Virus record (IMG/VR): IMGVR_UViG_3300044962_000015
Coordinates: 1-59,217 of that record
DNA: 59,217 nucleotides
DNA from: a virus
Strand: one strand, 5' to 3'
This document shows positions 36,908-45,293 of this stretch, piece after piece. The notes beneath the pieces were generated by a model, which had not been told where the DNA came from, did not search any database, and was given only the letters and a program-made list of their open reading frames with translations. The number at the start of each line of letters is the position of its first letter. Position 1 is the stretch's first letter. The position numbers and the translations under genes were made by a program.

Positions 36908-38782
36908 GTGACAGTGAACCTGCCGTTCACGGTTCCGGGCGACAAGAACGGCGAGGGCGAATACGTCTTCACCGCCGTGCCGACCGATGACCTGGCTTCG
37001 ATTCGCTCGCAGGCCCGTGCCGCAGCAGCGACCTACGCGGAGATGGACGTCTCCGACGTGTCGGGCGACGACATCGAGACGATGCGCGAGCTGACCAAGA
37101 TCGTCCAGGGCGTCGACGCCGAGAAGACCCGCCGTACCGGCGCGGCTGGCGCCTTCGCCGCCCTCTCCGACAGCCTCGGCGACGAGGACGAGACCGACAC
37201 CGCCGCGAGCACCGAGGGCGCGGGCACCGAGGGGACCGGCACCCCGGAGACTCCCGCAGCGACCACCACGGCGGCGGCGGCTGCGAAGCCGACCGCTCCG
37301 GGCGTCGCTGCTGTGGCCTCCCAGACCGCCCCCGCTGTCCCGGCCGAGACAGTGGCGCAGCGGGCTCCGGCCGTCATCCTCGCCGGGGCGAACAGCTCCG
37401 ACTACCCGGCCGGTTCCGAGATGGACTGGACGAAGGTCGGCAAGGCGGTCGAGAAGGCGTTCCTCCAGTACTCCGCCATGGGCGGCGCTGGCGGTGCGCG
37501 GCGTGACCCGATCGCGCAGTTCAAGCTGGAGTACCCGAAGGAGCTGACCGCGTCGGGCGGCCTCGCGGACGACGCGACGGCGGTCATCGACTACGCGTCG
37601 AGCGAGAAGCGGCTGCCGGGCGGTTCGCTGCTGGCGTCGATCGCGCTGGCGCGCAAGGCGTCGCCGAACAGCCTGACGGCGGCCGGTGCGGGCTGGTGTG
37701 CCCCGTCGGAGGTCATCTACGACCTGTGCGAGCTGGAGTCTTCGGACGGCCTGCTCGACATCCCGGAGATCAACGTCTCGCGGGGCGGCATCAAGTACAC
37801 GACCGGCCCGGACTTCTCGTCGATCTACTCGGGTGCGGGCTACTTCCACTACACCGAGGCGCAGGTCATCTCGGGCGTCACGAAGCCGACCATGTCGGTG
37901 CCGTGCCCGTCCTTCACGGACACCCGGCTGGAGGCGGACGGCCTGGCGATTCAGGCGGACCTGCTCCAGCTGCGGGGCTACCCGGAGCTGATCGCCCGGT
38001 TCGTGCGGGGCGCGATGGTCGCGCACACGCACAAGATCAACCAGTTCATGATCAACGCCCTGGTGACCGGCTCGACCGCGCTCGCGCTGCCCAGCAACGT
38101 CACCGCGCACACCCCCGGCGCCGGTACCACCTGGGCCACCGACCACTCCGTGGTCTCCACCCTGCTCAGCGCCATCGACATGGCCATCCAGGACTACAAG
38201 TACCGCCAGCGGATGGCCCTCGGCTCCACCCTCGAAGTGGTGCTCCCGTACTGGGTGCAGTCCTGGATCCGCGCGGACGTCTCCCGCCGCCAGTTCCTCG
38301 ACGGCGACACCTCCGGCGACCAGTTCGCCGTCACCATGGCGAAGATGGCCGACTGGCTGTCCGTGCGTGGTGCCCGCGTGCAGTGGGTGTACGACTGGCA
38401 GGACGCCTTCTACTGGGCGGCCTACCCGTCCGGCGCGCCGTCGGTGTGGCAGCAGTTCGGTGCCAGCCCGACCTCCACGGACTTCGTGCAGGACTGGCCG
38501 CACACCATGCAGTTCCTGCTCTACGCGGCCGGTACCTGGGTGCGCGGCAACGCCGACATCATCACCCTGGACACCGTGTACGACTCGACGCTGCTGGCGC
38601 AGAACAAGACGACCCAGCTCTTCACCGAGCAGGGCATCCTCGCGGCGAAGACCTGCTTCGACAGCCGGGTCTACACCATCGGCAACATCGGCGGCGGCCT
38701 GATCCCGGACGGCGCGGCCTCGTACGCGCTGAACGCGCAGGCGGTCATTGCCACGCAGGGCGTCTTCCCGACCAACCCGTAA
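36908..38782 (+). CDS. major capsid protein with fused N-terminal domain, 624 aa
   Basis: GTG 36908 follows AAGAGAGACCGC. The first 95 residues are helical and acidic, then an Ala/Thr/Pro linker (to about 155), then the capsid domain: DPIAQFKLEYPKELTASGGL, LSVRGARVQWVYDWQDAFYW near 480-500, and a C-terminal VYTIGNIGGGLIPDGAASYA region. This arrangement (scaffold-like delta domain fused to an HK97-type shell domain) suits a protein cleaved by the prohead protease. Length is greater than a typical 300-400 aa capsid because of the fusion. Confidence 0.82.
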   Translation: MTVNLPFTVPGDKNGEGEYVFTAVPTDDLASIRSQARAAAATYAEMDVSDVSGDDIETMRELTKIVQGVDAEKTRRTGAAGAFAALSDSLGDEDETDTAASTEGAGTEGTGTPETPAATTTAAAAAKPTAPGVAAVASQTAPAVPAETVAQRAPAVILAGANSSDYPAGSEMDWTKVGKAVEKAFLQYSAMGGAGGARRDPIAQFKLEYPKELTASGGLADDATAVIDYASSEKRLPGGSLLASIALARKASPNSLTAAGAGWCAPSEVIYDLCELESSDGLLDIPEINVSRGGIKYTTGPDFSSIYSGAGYFHYTEAQVISGVTKPTMSVPCPSFTDTRLEADGLAIQADLLQLRGYPELIARFVRGAMVAHTHKINQFMINALVTGSTALALPSNVTAHTPGAGTTWATDHSVVSTLLSAIDMAIQDYKYRQRMALGSTLEVVLPYWVQSWIRADVSRRQFLDGDTSGDQFAVTMAKMADWLSVRGARVQWVYDWQDAFYWAAYPSGAPSVWQQFGASPTSTDFVQDWPHTMQFLLYAAGTWVRGNADIITLDTVYDSTLLAQNKTTQLFTEQGILAAKTCFDSRVYTIGNIGGGLIPDGAASYALNAQAVIATQGVFPTNP

Positions 38783-38790
38783 CCAGACCA

Positions 38791-38824
38791 CGCGCCGGGC
38801 CGCCCGCGAGGACGGCCCGGCGCG
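38791..38824 (+). terminator. perfect 12-bp hairpin after the capsid gene
   Basis: CGCGCCGGGCCG (38791-38802) pairs with CGGCCCGGCGCG (38813-38824). It probably reduces read-through or stabilises the capsid mRNA. Confidence 0.7.
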
Positions 38825-38854
38825 GGAACACCTACGGGAAGGGAGGACACCCCG

Positions 38855-39784
38855 ATGGCGACCCTTACGCCACTGAGCGGGCCGGTCTACGTAGATCAGC
38901 CTGCGGTCGGCACCATCCGGTACGGCCTGCTATCGGCCGCCAACGGCCCGTTCCCGCTGCCGGACCACGGCTCCGTCGGCGGCGTGCAGTACCTGGAGGA
39001 GCACTGCGGCCAGGCCCACCTGATCGCGGCGGCCTCTTGCTCTAACCCGACCATCACCCTCAGTCCGTTCGACGGCTGCGACGGCACGGCCATCGGCCTG
39101 CCGTACCAGGTCGGCGCCACGCTCAAGGCGGGCACGTTCCCGTACGACGCGACCGAGGTCGAGCGGCGGCTGCGGATCCGGCTCAACGACAACGCCCAGT
39201 TCGTCGCCGAGCAGGCGTTCTGGGGCGGCAACGCGGACGTGCAGGCCGCCCTGGTGCGCCCGGAGCTGAACGGCGGCTCCGGCGTCCTCGACGTCACGCC
39301 CGTACCTGGCACGCCGGTCACCATCGAATACGGTGTGGGCCTGCTGGAGGATGCCCTGTCGGCGTACAGCTACCCGGGCATCATCCACTGCCGCCCGGTG
39401 CTGACGCCGTACCTTGTCGAGCGGCAGCTGATGCCGCTGCCGCAGCGTGCGCCCAAGGGCCTCACCGGTGTGCAGTACACGCCGATGGGCAACGTGTGGT
39501 CCTTCGGGCGGGGCTACTCGGGCAACAAGCCGAACAACGACGCGTCGGCACCGGCCGCCGGTACCGCGTACCTCGTGGCCACCGGCGCGGTGACGATCTG
39601 GCGCGACGACACCGTGTACGTCACCCCGCCGGAGCGCACGTTCGACCGGTCGGGTAACGCCTGGCAGGCGACCGCCCAGCAGGCGTACGCCACCACGGTC
39701 GACTGCGTGGCCTTCTTCGTGCTGGTCAACCTGGCCGCCATGACGGCGTCGACCGGCGCGGCCATTGCTGGATCGCTGTACTGA
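38855..39784 (+). CDS. second head protein, 309 aa
   Basis: GGGAGGACACCCC precedes ATG 38855. The sequence is beta-rich with Cys residues (CGQAHLIAAASCSN, DGCDGTAIGLPY) and a central EQAFWGGNADVQAALV segment typical of capsid-like folds of actinophages. Placement directly after the capsid gene points to a minor capsid or vertex protein. Not matched to a named family. Confidence 0.65.
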   Translation: MATLTPLSGPVYVDQPAVGTIRYGLLSAANGPFPLPDHGSVGGVQYLEEHCGQAHLIAAASCSNPTITLSPFDGCDGTAIGLPYQVGATLKAGTFPYDATEVERRLRIRLNDNAQFVAEQAFWGGNADVQAALVRPELNGGSGVLDVTPVPGTPVTIEYGVGLLEDALSAYSYPGIIHCRPVLTPYLVERQLMPLPQRAPKGLTGVQYTPMGNVWSFGRGYSGNKPNNDASAPAAGTAYLVATGAVTIWRDDTVYVTPPERTFDRSGNAWQATAQQAYATTVDCVAFFVLVNLAAMTASTGAAIAGSLY

Positions 39785-39794
39785 GGAGTGGAAG

Positions 39795-40184
39795 ATGGCA
39801 ACTGGAGCTGACTACAACGTCGCCGTCGTGCTCGTCAACGAGCACGAGCCGCACAGCGAGGTGGCGACGCGACTGATCGAGGTCGCCGAGGAGAAGGGCT
39901 ACGACCCTCGGGTCGTGGAGGCGGTGCGCGGCGAGAACGACGCGGCCCTGTCCTTCCGCGTGCCGGAGGATGTGGCCGAGGCGTTCAACGCCGATCGCGC
40001 CGACCGCTGGAGCGCCAAGATCGAAAACGACGGCGAGAAGGTGGACGACCAGCCCGTACCCACGGTCGACGGGGACACCTACGCGGCCGATGAACAGCGG
40101 CGGGTCAACGCCGTCCGGGCCGCCAACACCGAAGACAAGACCACCCCGGCCCGCACCAAGCGGACCGACAAGGCCAAGGAGTAA
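39795..40184 (+). CDS. hypothetical head-tail region protein, 129 aa
   Basis: ATG 39795 follows GAGGAGTGGAAG. The N-terminal 60 residues alternate strands and helices (YNVAVVLVNEHEPHSEVATR); residues 75-80 read AKIEND because of a dispersed-motif copy at 40019; the end is Lys/Thr-rich and flexible. It lies between head and tail-tube genes and may be a structural or connector protein. Confidence 0.65.
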   Translation: MATGADYNVAVVLVNEHEPHSEVATRLIEVAEEKGYDPRVVEAVRGENDAALSFRVPEDVAEAFNADRADRWSAKIENDGEKVDDQPVPTVDGDTYAADEQRRVNAVRAANTEDKTTPARTKRTDKAKE

Positions 40185-40187
40185 CAC

Positions 40188-40880
40188 ATGGTGGCCGTAT
40201 GTCAGGCGCCTATTCAGGGCACCACCATGCGGGTCCAGGCAGTCGACTCGTGCGGGACGCCCAAGGTGGGCTCCTGCGTGTCGGCCGTCTCGACCGGCTT
40301 CGTCTCGGTGGAGATGCAGGATCAGGTCGAGTCGGGTCAGGAAATCATCGTCCTGAACGCAGCCGGGATCATGTGCGTCAACGAGAAGTCGCCGAAGCAG
40401 CTGAAGTGGATCGATGTCACGATCACCTTCTGCAACGTCGACCCGGAGCTGTTCGGCCTGATCACCGGCTCCACGCTGGTGCTCAACGACGCGGGCTCCC
40501 CGGCGGCCGTGGGCTTCCAGACGCGGACCAGCAACTACGCGACCAACGCGTTCGGGCTGGAGGTGTGGTCGAACATGTCCCAGCCCGTGTGCGTCACGGT
40601 CGGCACGTTCTCGCTGGTGCCGTACGGGTACTTCCTGATGCCGAACGTGATCGAGGGGACCGTCGGTGACCTCAAGGTCGAAAACGGCGCCATCTCGTTC
40701 ACGGTGTCGGGCCGCACCAAGCAGGGCACCAACTGGGGCACCGGCCCCAAGAACGTGCTCGCGAACATGAGCACGGCGGCGGCGGCTAAGCTGCTGGTGG
40801 CCCTGCCGAACGACACCCACCGGCACCTCCAGTGGACGTACCTCGCACCGCCCGCCGCGTCCTGCGGCTGTGGCGCCTGA
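40188..40880 (+). CDS. major tail tube protein, 230 aa
   Basis: The protein is beta-rich throughout, with the pattern FVSVEMQDQVESGQEIIVLN, then LKWIDVTITFCNVDPELFGL and ITGS, characteristic of tail tube monomers of siphoviruses. Later FSLVPYGYFLMPNVIEG and KVENGAISFTVSGRTKQG (the KVEN is a variant of the dispersed motif) fit. It has Cys pairs near the ends. Order head-tube-connectors agrees. Confidence 0.82.
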   Translation: MVAVCQAPIQGTTMRVQAVDSCGTPKVGSCVSAVSTGFVSVEMQDQVESGQEIIVLNAAGIMCVNEKSPKQLKWIDVTITFCNVDPELFGLITGSTLVLNDAGSPAAVGFQTRTSNYATNAFGLEVWSNMSQPVCVTVGTFSLVPYGYFLMPNVIEGTVGDLKVENGAISFTVSGRTKQGTNWGTGPKNVLANMSTAAAAKLLVALPNDTHRHLQWTYLAPPAASCGCGA

Positions 40881-40899
40881 GCAACCAACGGTAAGCGCG

Positions 40900-40924
40900 G
40901 GAGTCGCCGGTTCGGCGGCTCCCG
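40900..40924 (+). terminator. GC-rich hairpin after the tail tube gene
   Basis: GGGAGTCGCCG and CGGCGGCTCCC form 11 pairs (one T-G) around a 3-nt loop. It likely reduces transcription into downstream connector genes. Confidence 0.6.
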
Positions 40925-40945
40925 CTCCGTAAGGAGGGGACAGAG

Positions 40946-41260
40946 ATGGGCAGGCTCACCGACGACCCTTCGGACCCCGGCCTGACGCGTGGCGTCGACC
41001 CGCAGGGCGCGCGCGTTCCGCAGGCTGAGGCATATCTCGTCCTGTCGGAGCAGGAGCGCGCCAAGGGGTTCGTCCGCCCGCTGCGCCGGTCCTACCTGCA
41101 CGTCGAGTGCGGCTCGGTGACCACCATGTCCCTGCCGCTGGCCGAGACGTACGCCCGCGAGCCGGGCTTCTACGGCGCGACCTATTGCGCGAGCTGTGCA
41201 CGGCACGCGCCGGTGTCCGAGTTCCGCTGGGACGGCACCGTCGAAGTGGTGGGTAGCTGA
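40946..41260 (+). CDS. hypothetical protein with Cys/His site, 104 aa
   Basis: AAGGAGGGGACAGAG precedes ATG 40946. The C-terminal half contains YLHVECG and YCASCARHAPVSEF, a likely zinc-binding pair set. Its stop overlaps the next start by one base. It is in the connector region but its role is unknown. Confidence 0.68.
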   Translation: MGRLTDDPSDPGLTRGVDPQGARVPQAEAYLVLSEQERAKGFVRPLRRSYLHVECGSVTTMSLPLAETYAREPGFYGATYCASCARHAPVSEFRWDGTVEVVGS

Positions 41261-42069
41261 TGGCCAGCGCGGTGCCGAACGGCTGGACCGTCACGAACAT
41301 GGCGGCCTGCTCGACGACCTGGGCGGCGCTGACGCAGGCGCAGAAAGACCTCGCCCTGAACCTGGCGACGTTCACCCTGTACACGCTGACGGGTCGGCAG
41401 TTCGGGACCGTCAGCCTCACGCTCAGGCCGTGCAACGCGCCGATGCTGCCGCCGCTGTACCAGACGTACCCGGTGAACCTGATCAACCCGTGGGGCACCG
41501 ACGAGGGCAACAGCTATTACCCGCTCTACATCCAGAACGGCGTGTGGCACAACGCCGGGTGCGCGGGGATCAACTGCTGCGGCGCCTCCTGCGAGGTGGA
41601 GCTGCCGAAGACCGTCTCGATCACCTCCGTGGTCGTCGACGGCGCGACGGTGAACCCGAGCGCGTACCGGATCGACAACGGGTTCCTGCTGGTCCGCACC
41701 GACGGCGCCTGCTGGCCGCAGTGCCAGGACCTGAACAAGAACATCGGCGTGGCGGACACCTGGTCCGTGACCGGCGTGTTCGGCCGCGCGGTGCCGGACG
41801 AGGCGCTGAACGCCGCCAGCATCCTCGCCTGTGAGATCGGCAAGGCCATCGTGGGCCAGCCGTGCCGCCTGCCGCAGCGCATGCAGTCGCTGACCCGGGC
41901 GGGCGTCTCCATCCAGTTCCCCAGCGTCAACACCTACCTCGACCGGGGGCTGACCGGCCTCAACGAGGTCGACCAGCTGGTGGTGCAGTTCAACCCCGGT
42001 CGGCTGACACAGTCGCCGAAGGTGTACTCGATGGACCAGTCCCCGACCCGCATCACCACCTGGCCATGA
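41260..42069 (+). CDS. head-to-tail adaptor-like protein, 269 aa
   Basis: It begins with a helical domain (WAALTQAQKDLALNLATFTL) similar to connector adaptors of the gp6/gp15 type, followed by beta-rich parts with many Cys (NCCGASCEVELPKT). EALNAASILACEIGKAIVG is a later helix. Order after head and before completion protein supports an adaptor at the portal-tail interface. Confidence 0.72.
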   Translation: MASAVPNGWTVTNMAACSTTWAALTQAQKDLALNLATFTLYTLTGRQFGTVSLTLRPCNAPMLPPLYQTYPVNLINPWGTDEGNSYYPLYIQNGVWHNAGCAGINCCGASCEVELPKTVSITSVVVDGATVNPSAYRIDNGFLLVRTDGACWPQCQDLNKNIGVADTWSVTGVFGRAVPDEALNAASILACEIGKAIVGQPCRLPQRMQSLTRAGVSIQFPSVNTYLDRGLTGLNEVDQLVVQFNPGRLTQSPKVYSMDQSPTRITTWP

Positions 42070-42605
42070 CCGCCCCGTCGGATCCGATCGGCATGCCGGT
42101 CGCGCAGCAGCTGCTGGCCTGCTTCACCACGCAGCTGAACACGCAGGCCAGTCCACCCAAGTACATCCAGCTGCGGCTGGGCCAGGAGACCGGCCCGCTG
42201 ATCGGCGCGAACGTCGACGAGTGCTGCGCCGGGCTGGCGTGGGTGCGCATCGCCAACATCTTCCCATCCTGGGACAGCTTCCCGGCGCCGGACAACACCT
42301 GGCTGCCGTGCGGCCCGCTTGCGTACGCCGTGGTGCTGGAGATGGGTGTGGCGTTCTGCATGCCCTGGTCCACCTCGGACGACACGTTCGACAACATCGA
42401 CCCGCCCAGCTCGGCGGACTGGTCGACGGCCGCCGCGACGCAGATGGTCCACCAGACGCTGATGCGCCGGACGGCGGCGTGCTGCTGGCGGCCGACGCAG
42501 CGCCGGGCGGTCGGGGAGTGGACGCCGCTGCCGGTGGAAGGCGGCTGCACCGGCGGTAAACTGCTGGTGACCGTGTCGGTGCCCGCGCCGTGCGCGGACT
42601 GCTGA
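42066..42605 (+). CDS. head-tail connector protein, 179 aa
   Basis: ATG 42066 overlaps the upstream stop (ATGA). The protein has repeated Cys and Trp (ECCAGLAWVRIANIFPSW, then AACCWRPTQRRAVGEWTPLP) and the ending GGKLLVTVSVPAPCADC. Actinophage connectors in this position have similar Cys/Trp patterns. The function is inferred from gene order. Confidence 0.65.
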   Translation: MTAPSDPIGMPVAQQLLACFTTQLNTQASPPKYIQLRLGQETGPLIGANVDECCAGLAWVRIANIFPSWDSFPAPDNTWLPCGPLAYAVVLEMGVAFCMPWSTSDDTFDNIDPPSSADWSTAAATQMVHQTLMRRTAACCWRPTQRRAVGEWTPLPVEGGCTGGKLLVTVSVPAPCADC

Positions 42606-42615
42606 GGGAGTGGCC

Positions 42616-42813
42616 ATGCCCGGAACGGGCCGTAAGACCGGCAAGCGCACGTTCGAGGTGCTGGTGAGCTTCGACGGCCTCGACGTGGGCGACAAGTTCA
42701 CACAGGACGCGGGCGACACGGGCTGGGCCACGCAGCATGTGGACACCGGCTATCTTCGGGACGTGACGGAGGAGGAGCCGGATGTCGGGCGGAGTGAAGT
42801 CGGTCAGGGTTGA
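42616..42813 (+). CDS. hypothetical small protein, 65 aa
   Basis: ATG 42616 follows GAGGGAGTGGCC. The product begins MPGTGRKTGKRTFEVLVSFD and is beta-rich with an acidic C-terminus. It overlaps the next gene by 32 bases. Function unknown. Confidence 0.65.
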   Translation: MPGTGRKTGKRTFEVLVSFDGLDVGDKFTQDAGDTGWATQHVDTGYLRDVTEEEPDVGRSEVGQG

Positions 42814-43237
42814 CCTGTTCCTGCCGGTCATCAAGGGCCTTCTGCAAGACGACGCGGGCCGCGCGGTGGTGCGGTTCACGATGAAGGTGCTCAACCGCGC
42901 CCGGGTGTTGACGCCCGTGGACACCGGGAATCTGCGGGCGAGCCACCAGTTCAAGATCAAAAGCGGCTCCAACAAGATCACGGGCGAGGTGTACACCAAG
43001 GTCAAGTACGCGCTCCCCGTGCACGAGGGGCGCCGCGCGATCGTCATCCGGCCCAAGAACAAGCAGGCCCTCGCATTCCGCTGGCACGGCCAGCCGATGG
43101 TGCGCAAATGGGTCCACCAGCCTGCCCGGCGAGGTAAGCCATGGCTGAGGGACGCCCTGCGCGAAGTCGCGACAAGCGAGGGCTGGAACATGCAGAGCGC
43201 CGCCGCAGCAGACGCCAGCGGCGGCGGAGACCTGTAG
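42782..43237 (+). CDS. HK97 gp10-like tail completion/neck protein, 151 aa
   Basis: The segment NRARVLTPVDTGNLRASHQF (about 39-58), then YTKVKYALPVHEG, is the signature of HK97 gp10-like proteins, which join tail and connector. KNKQALAFRWHG follows. The KIKSG in the middle comes from a variant of the dispersed motif at 42955. Confidence 0.85.
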   Translation: MSGGVKSVRVDLFLPVIKGLLQDDAGRAVVRFTMKVLNRARVLTPVDTGNLRASHQFKIKSGSNKITGEVYTKVKYALPVHEGRRAIVIRPKNKQALAFRWHGQPMVRKWVHQPARRGKPWLRDALREVATSEGWNMQSAAAADASGGGDL

Positions 43238-43248
43238 GAGGAGAAGCA

Positions 43249-43446
43249 GTGAAGAAGATCAAGGTGACCTGGATGTCCGGGACCTGGAATGCCGACGACG
43301 CAGCGACGGACTCCGCCGAGATCCCGGCAGCCGCGCAGCTCAATGCGGTCGGCGACACGCTCGTCTTCAAGACGGGAGACGGGATCTGCCTGATCATCCC
43401 CGAGCAGCGGCTGATCTCGGCCATCGAGATCGAGGCGCAGGCATGA
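43249..43446 (+). CDS. hypothetical small protein, 65 aa
   Basis: GTG 43249 follows TAGGAGGAGAAGCA. The product (KKIKVTWMSGTWNADDAATD) is beta-strand-rich, resembling small phage proteins that end in LIIP..RLISAIE. Coupled to the protease-like gene by ATGA. Confidence 0.65.
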   Translation: MKKIKVTWMSGTWNADDAATDSAEIPAAAQLNAVGDTLVFKTGDGICLIIPEQRLISAIEIEAQA

Positions 43447-44339
43447 GCGTCGTCAGCATCTACCGGGAGCGGCTGCCCATGCACCCGCTGCTCGGCCGCA
43501 ACATCAACCTGGACAGCCGGTCGAAGGCGTACGCCCTCCAGCCGCCGACGGGGATCATCACCTCGGTCCGGCACGCCCAGCACATCGCGGTCCTCGACCA
43601 GGGTCAGATCGGCTCGTGCACCGGCAACGCCGCGACCTCGTGCGCCTACCACGAGCCGTTCTACGCGCCCGGCAGCCAGCCCTGGCGGTACGCGCCGGAC
43701 GAGGCGGGCGCGGTCGCCTGGTACCACGACAACACCGCCAACGACGGCTTCCCCGGCACGTACGCCCCCGACGACACCGGCTCCGACGGGCTCACCTCGT
43801 CGAAGATGGCCGTCCAGGCGGGCATCGCGAACGGCTATCAGGCCGCCCTCGACCTGGACGCGTCGTTGCAGGCCCTGATGGACCGCCCCGGCGTCACCGG
43901 CCTGCCCTGGTTCAACAGCATGTTCAACGCCGGATCGTCGGGCCTGATCGAGGTCAGCGTGCCGTCGGGTCTCGCGGGCGGCCATGAGCTGGTCGTCGAC
44001 GAGATCGTGGCGGCCGACGCGCCGGGCAACGGCACCGGCGTGCTGCTGGTCGGCGGCAACAACTCGTGGGGCACCGCGTGGGGTGCGCAGGGCCGCTGGT
44101 ACCTGCGCGCGTCGGACTGGTGGGAGCTGCGCAAGCGGGAGGGTGACGTCTACTTCTGGACGGCCAAGTCGCAGCCTGCCCCGACCCCGGCGCCGGACCC
44201 TTCCGGCCCGAGCATGACCGACGCCGAGATGTGGGCGGCCACCGCCCCGTTCCGGCACGACCACCACGTGGTGCCGCACATCGTGCAGGCCGCGAAGGCA
44301 CTGAGCGCCTGGGGCGACAAGAAGATGGGCCTCTCGTGA
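43443..44339 (+). CDS. papain-like (C1A) cysteine protease, 298 aa
   Basis: The catalytic elements of papain-type proteases are present in order: Q53 and C59 in LDQGQIGSCTGNAA, H181 in GGHELVVDE, and N207 in GGNNSWGTAWGAQGRWYLR. There is no signal peptide. A Pro-rich linker and a 45-residue helical tail follow. Located between tail completion and chaperone genes, it could process virion proteins or digest a host surface protein on entry. It is not the capsid protease, which is at 30300. Confidence 0.85.
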   Translation: MSVVSIYRERLPMHPLLGRNINLDSRSKAYALQPPTGIITSVRHAQHIAVLDQGQIGSCTGNAATSCAYHEPFYAPGSQPWRYAPDEAGAVAWYHDNTANDGFPGTYAPDDTGSDGLTSSKMAVQAGIANGYQAALDLDASLQALMDRPGVTGLPWFNSMFNAGSSGLIEVSVPSGLAGGHELVVDEIVAADAPGNGTGVLLVGGNNSWGTAWGAQGRWYLRASDWWELRKREGDVYFWTAKSQPAPTPAPDPSGPSMTDAEMWAATAPFRHDHHVVPHIVQAAKALSAWGDKKMGLS

Positions 44340-44692
44340 GCGAGCTGACGGTGATGGTCGAGCTGGGCGACCGCCAGGTCGAGATGCGCAGGCCGACGGA
44401 CGGCGCGCTGGTCGTGCTGGCCCGGGTGAGTCGCGGCCTGCCCAAGATCGAAAACAATCAGGAGATCCCGCAGGAGCTGCGAGACCGCCTGATCCGCAAC
44501 CTCGGCACCCTCGGCAAGATCGTTGAGGGAATGATCGTCAAGGACGACGACAAGGACTGGCTCGACGACGCGATGATCGAAGGCGCCGTCTCCGCCGTGG
44601 ACGTGTTCGGCTCGATCCGCACGGCGGGCGAGAAGTTCAACGGCCAGGCCACCCCGGCCAAGAAGGTGGCAGCGGTACGGCGGAGCCGGTGA
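44336..44692 (+). CDS. tail assembly chaperone-like protein (first), 118 aa
   Basis: GTG 44336 overlaps the preceding stop. It is a small helical acidic protein (MSELTVMVELGDRQVEMRRP) with KIENN from the dispersed motif, and its position a few genes before the tape measure fits the first tail assembly chaperone. No frameshift signal is apparent, and two small genes separate it from the second candidate at 45294. Confidence 0.6.
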   Translation: MSELTVMVELGDRQVEMRRPTDGALVVLARVSRGLPKIENNQEIPQELRDRLIRNLGTLGKIVEGMIVKDDDKDWLDDAMIEGAVSAVDVFGSIRTAGEKFNGQATPAKKVAAVRRSR

Positions 44693-44961
44693 GCGCCGGG
44701 GTCGTCATCCACATCGCCGGTGTGCACGTGCAGGTCGGCGATCTCCTGCGGCAGCGCTGCGCCTGGTGCGGAGCCGTCCTGCTCGACTACGACCTGTCCA
44801 GGATCGCGGTACCGGTCGGCCAGGATCCGACGCCCGCGACCTGGCCGCACGGCGAGCTGATCGGGGTCGACGGCGGCCTGTCGTACACGGTGCCGCACGA
44901 CGACGGTGCGGACCTGCCCGACGGCGCCTGCGCCAAGCTCGACCCGGAGGTGACCGTGTGA
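44689..44961 (+). CDS. zinc-finger-like protein, 90 aa
   Basis: GTG 44689 overlaps the upstream stop. RCAWCGAVLLDYDLSRIAVP carries one Cys pair, and a third Cys occurs near the end (DGACAKLDPEV). It resembles small phage proteins with the pattern RC.WCG. It interrupts the chaperone region. Confidence 0.65.
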   Translation: MSAGVVIHIAGVHVQVGDLLRQRCAWCGAVLLDYDLSRIAVPVGQDPTPATWPHGELIGVDGGLSYTVPHDDGADLPDGACAKLDPEVTV

Positions 44962-45290
44962 GCGGCCTCAAACGCAAGCGGCTGATCTGGAGCATCATCT
45001 TCCTCGGGGTCACCGTGACGGCGATCGTCATGGAGTGCGTCGCGGGGCTGCTGCATCCGGCGGGGACGATCCCGTGGACGGAGTACCTGGCCCGGTACGT
45101 GCCCTGGCCGATCCAGCTCATCGCCTACGTGGCGCTCGCGACGTGGCTGCCGTTCCACTTCTGGCGCCATGACCACCTGCGCAAGGTCGCATACCGGGAT
45201 GGTCACGAGGACGGCTATGCAGCTGCATTGAGGGAGCATCTACCGCCCCCGACGCCTCAGCCGAAGCCTCGGCCAGTGTCCCGGTGGTGA
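44958..45290 (+). CDS. two-pass membrane protein, 110 aa
   Basis: GTG 44958 overlaps the preceding stop. Two hydrophobic segments (LIWSIIFLGVTVTAIVMECV near 9-28; PIQLIAYVALATWLPFHFW near 51-69) flank an outside loop, followed by a basic, Pro-rich tail. Its location is away from the lysis genes, so a holin role is unproven. Confidence 0.68.
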   Translation: MSGLKRKRLIWSIIFLGVTVTAIVMECVAGLLHPAGTIPWTEYLARYVPWPIQLIAYVALATWLPFHFWRHDHLRKVAYRDGHEDGYAAALREHLPPPTPQPKPRPVSRW

Positions 45291-45293
45291 TCG

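Noticed and set aside
36803-38791. An N-terminal extension of the minus-strand glycosyltransferase to 38791
   Set aside because: The extension lies antisense to the capsid gene; a strong GGAGGAGGAGG site precedes the internal ATG at 36802, where the enzyme fold begins.
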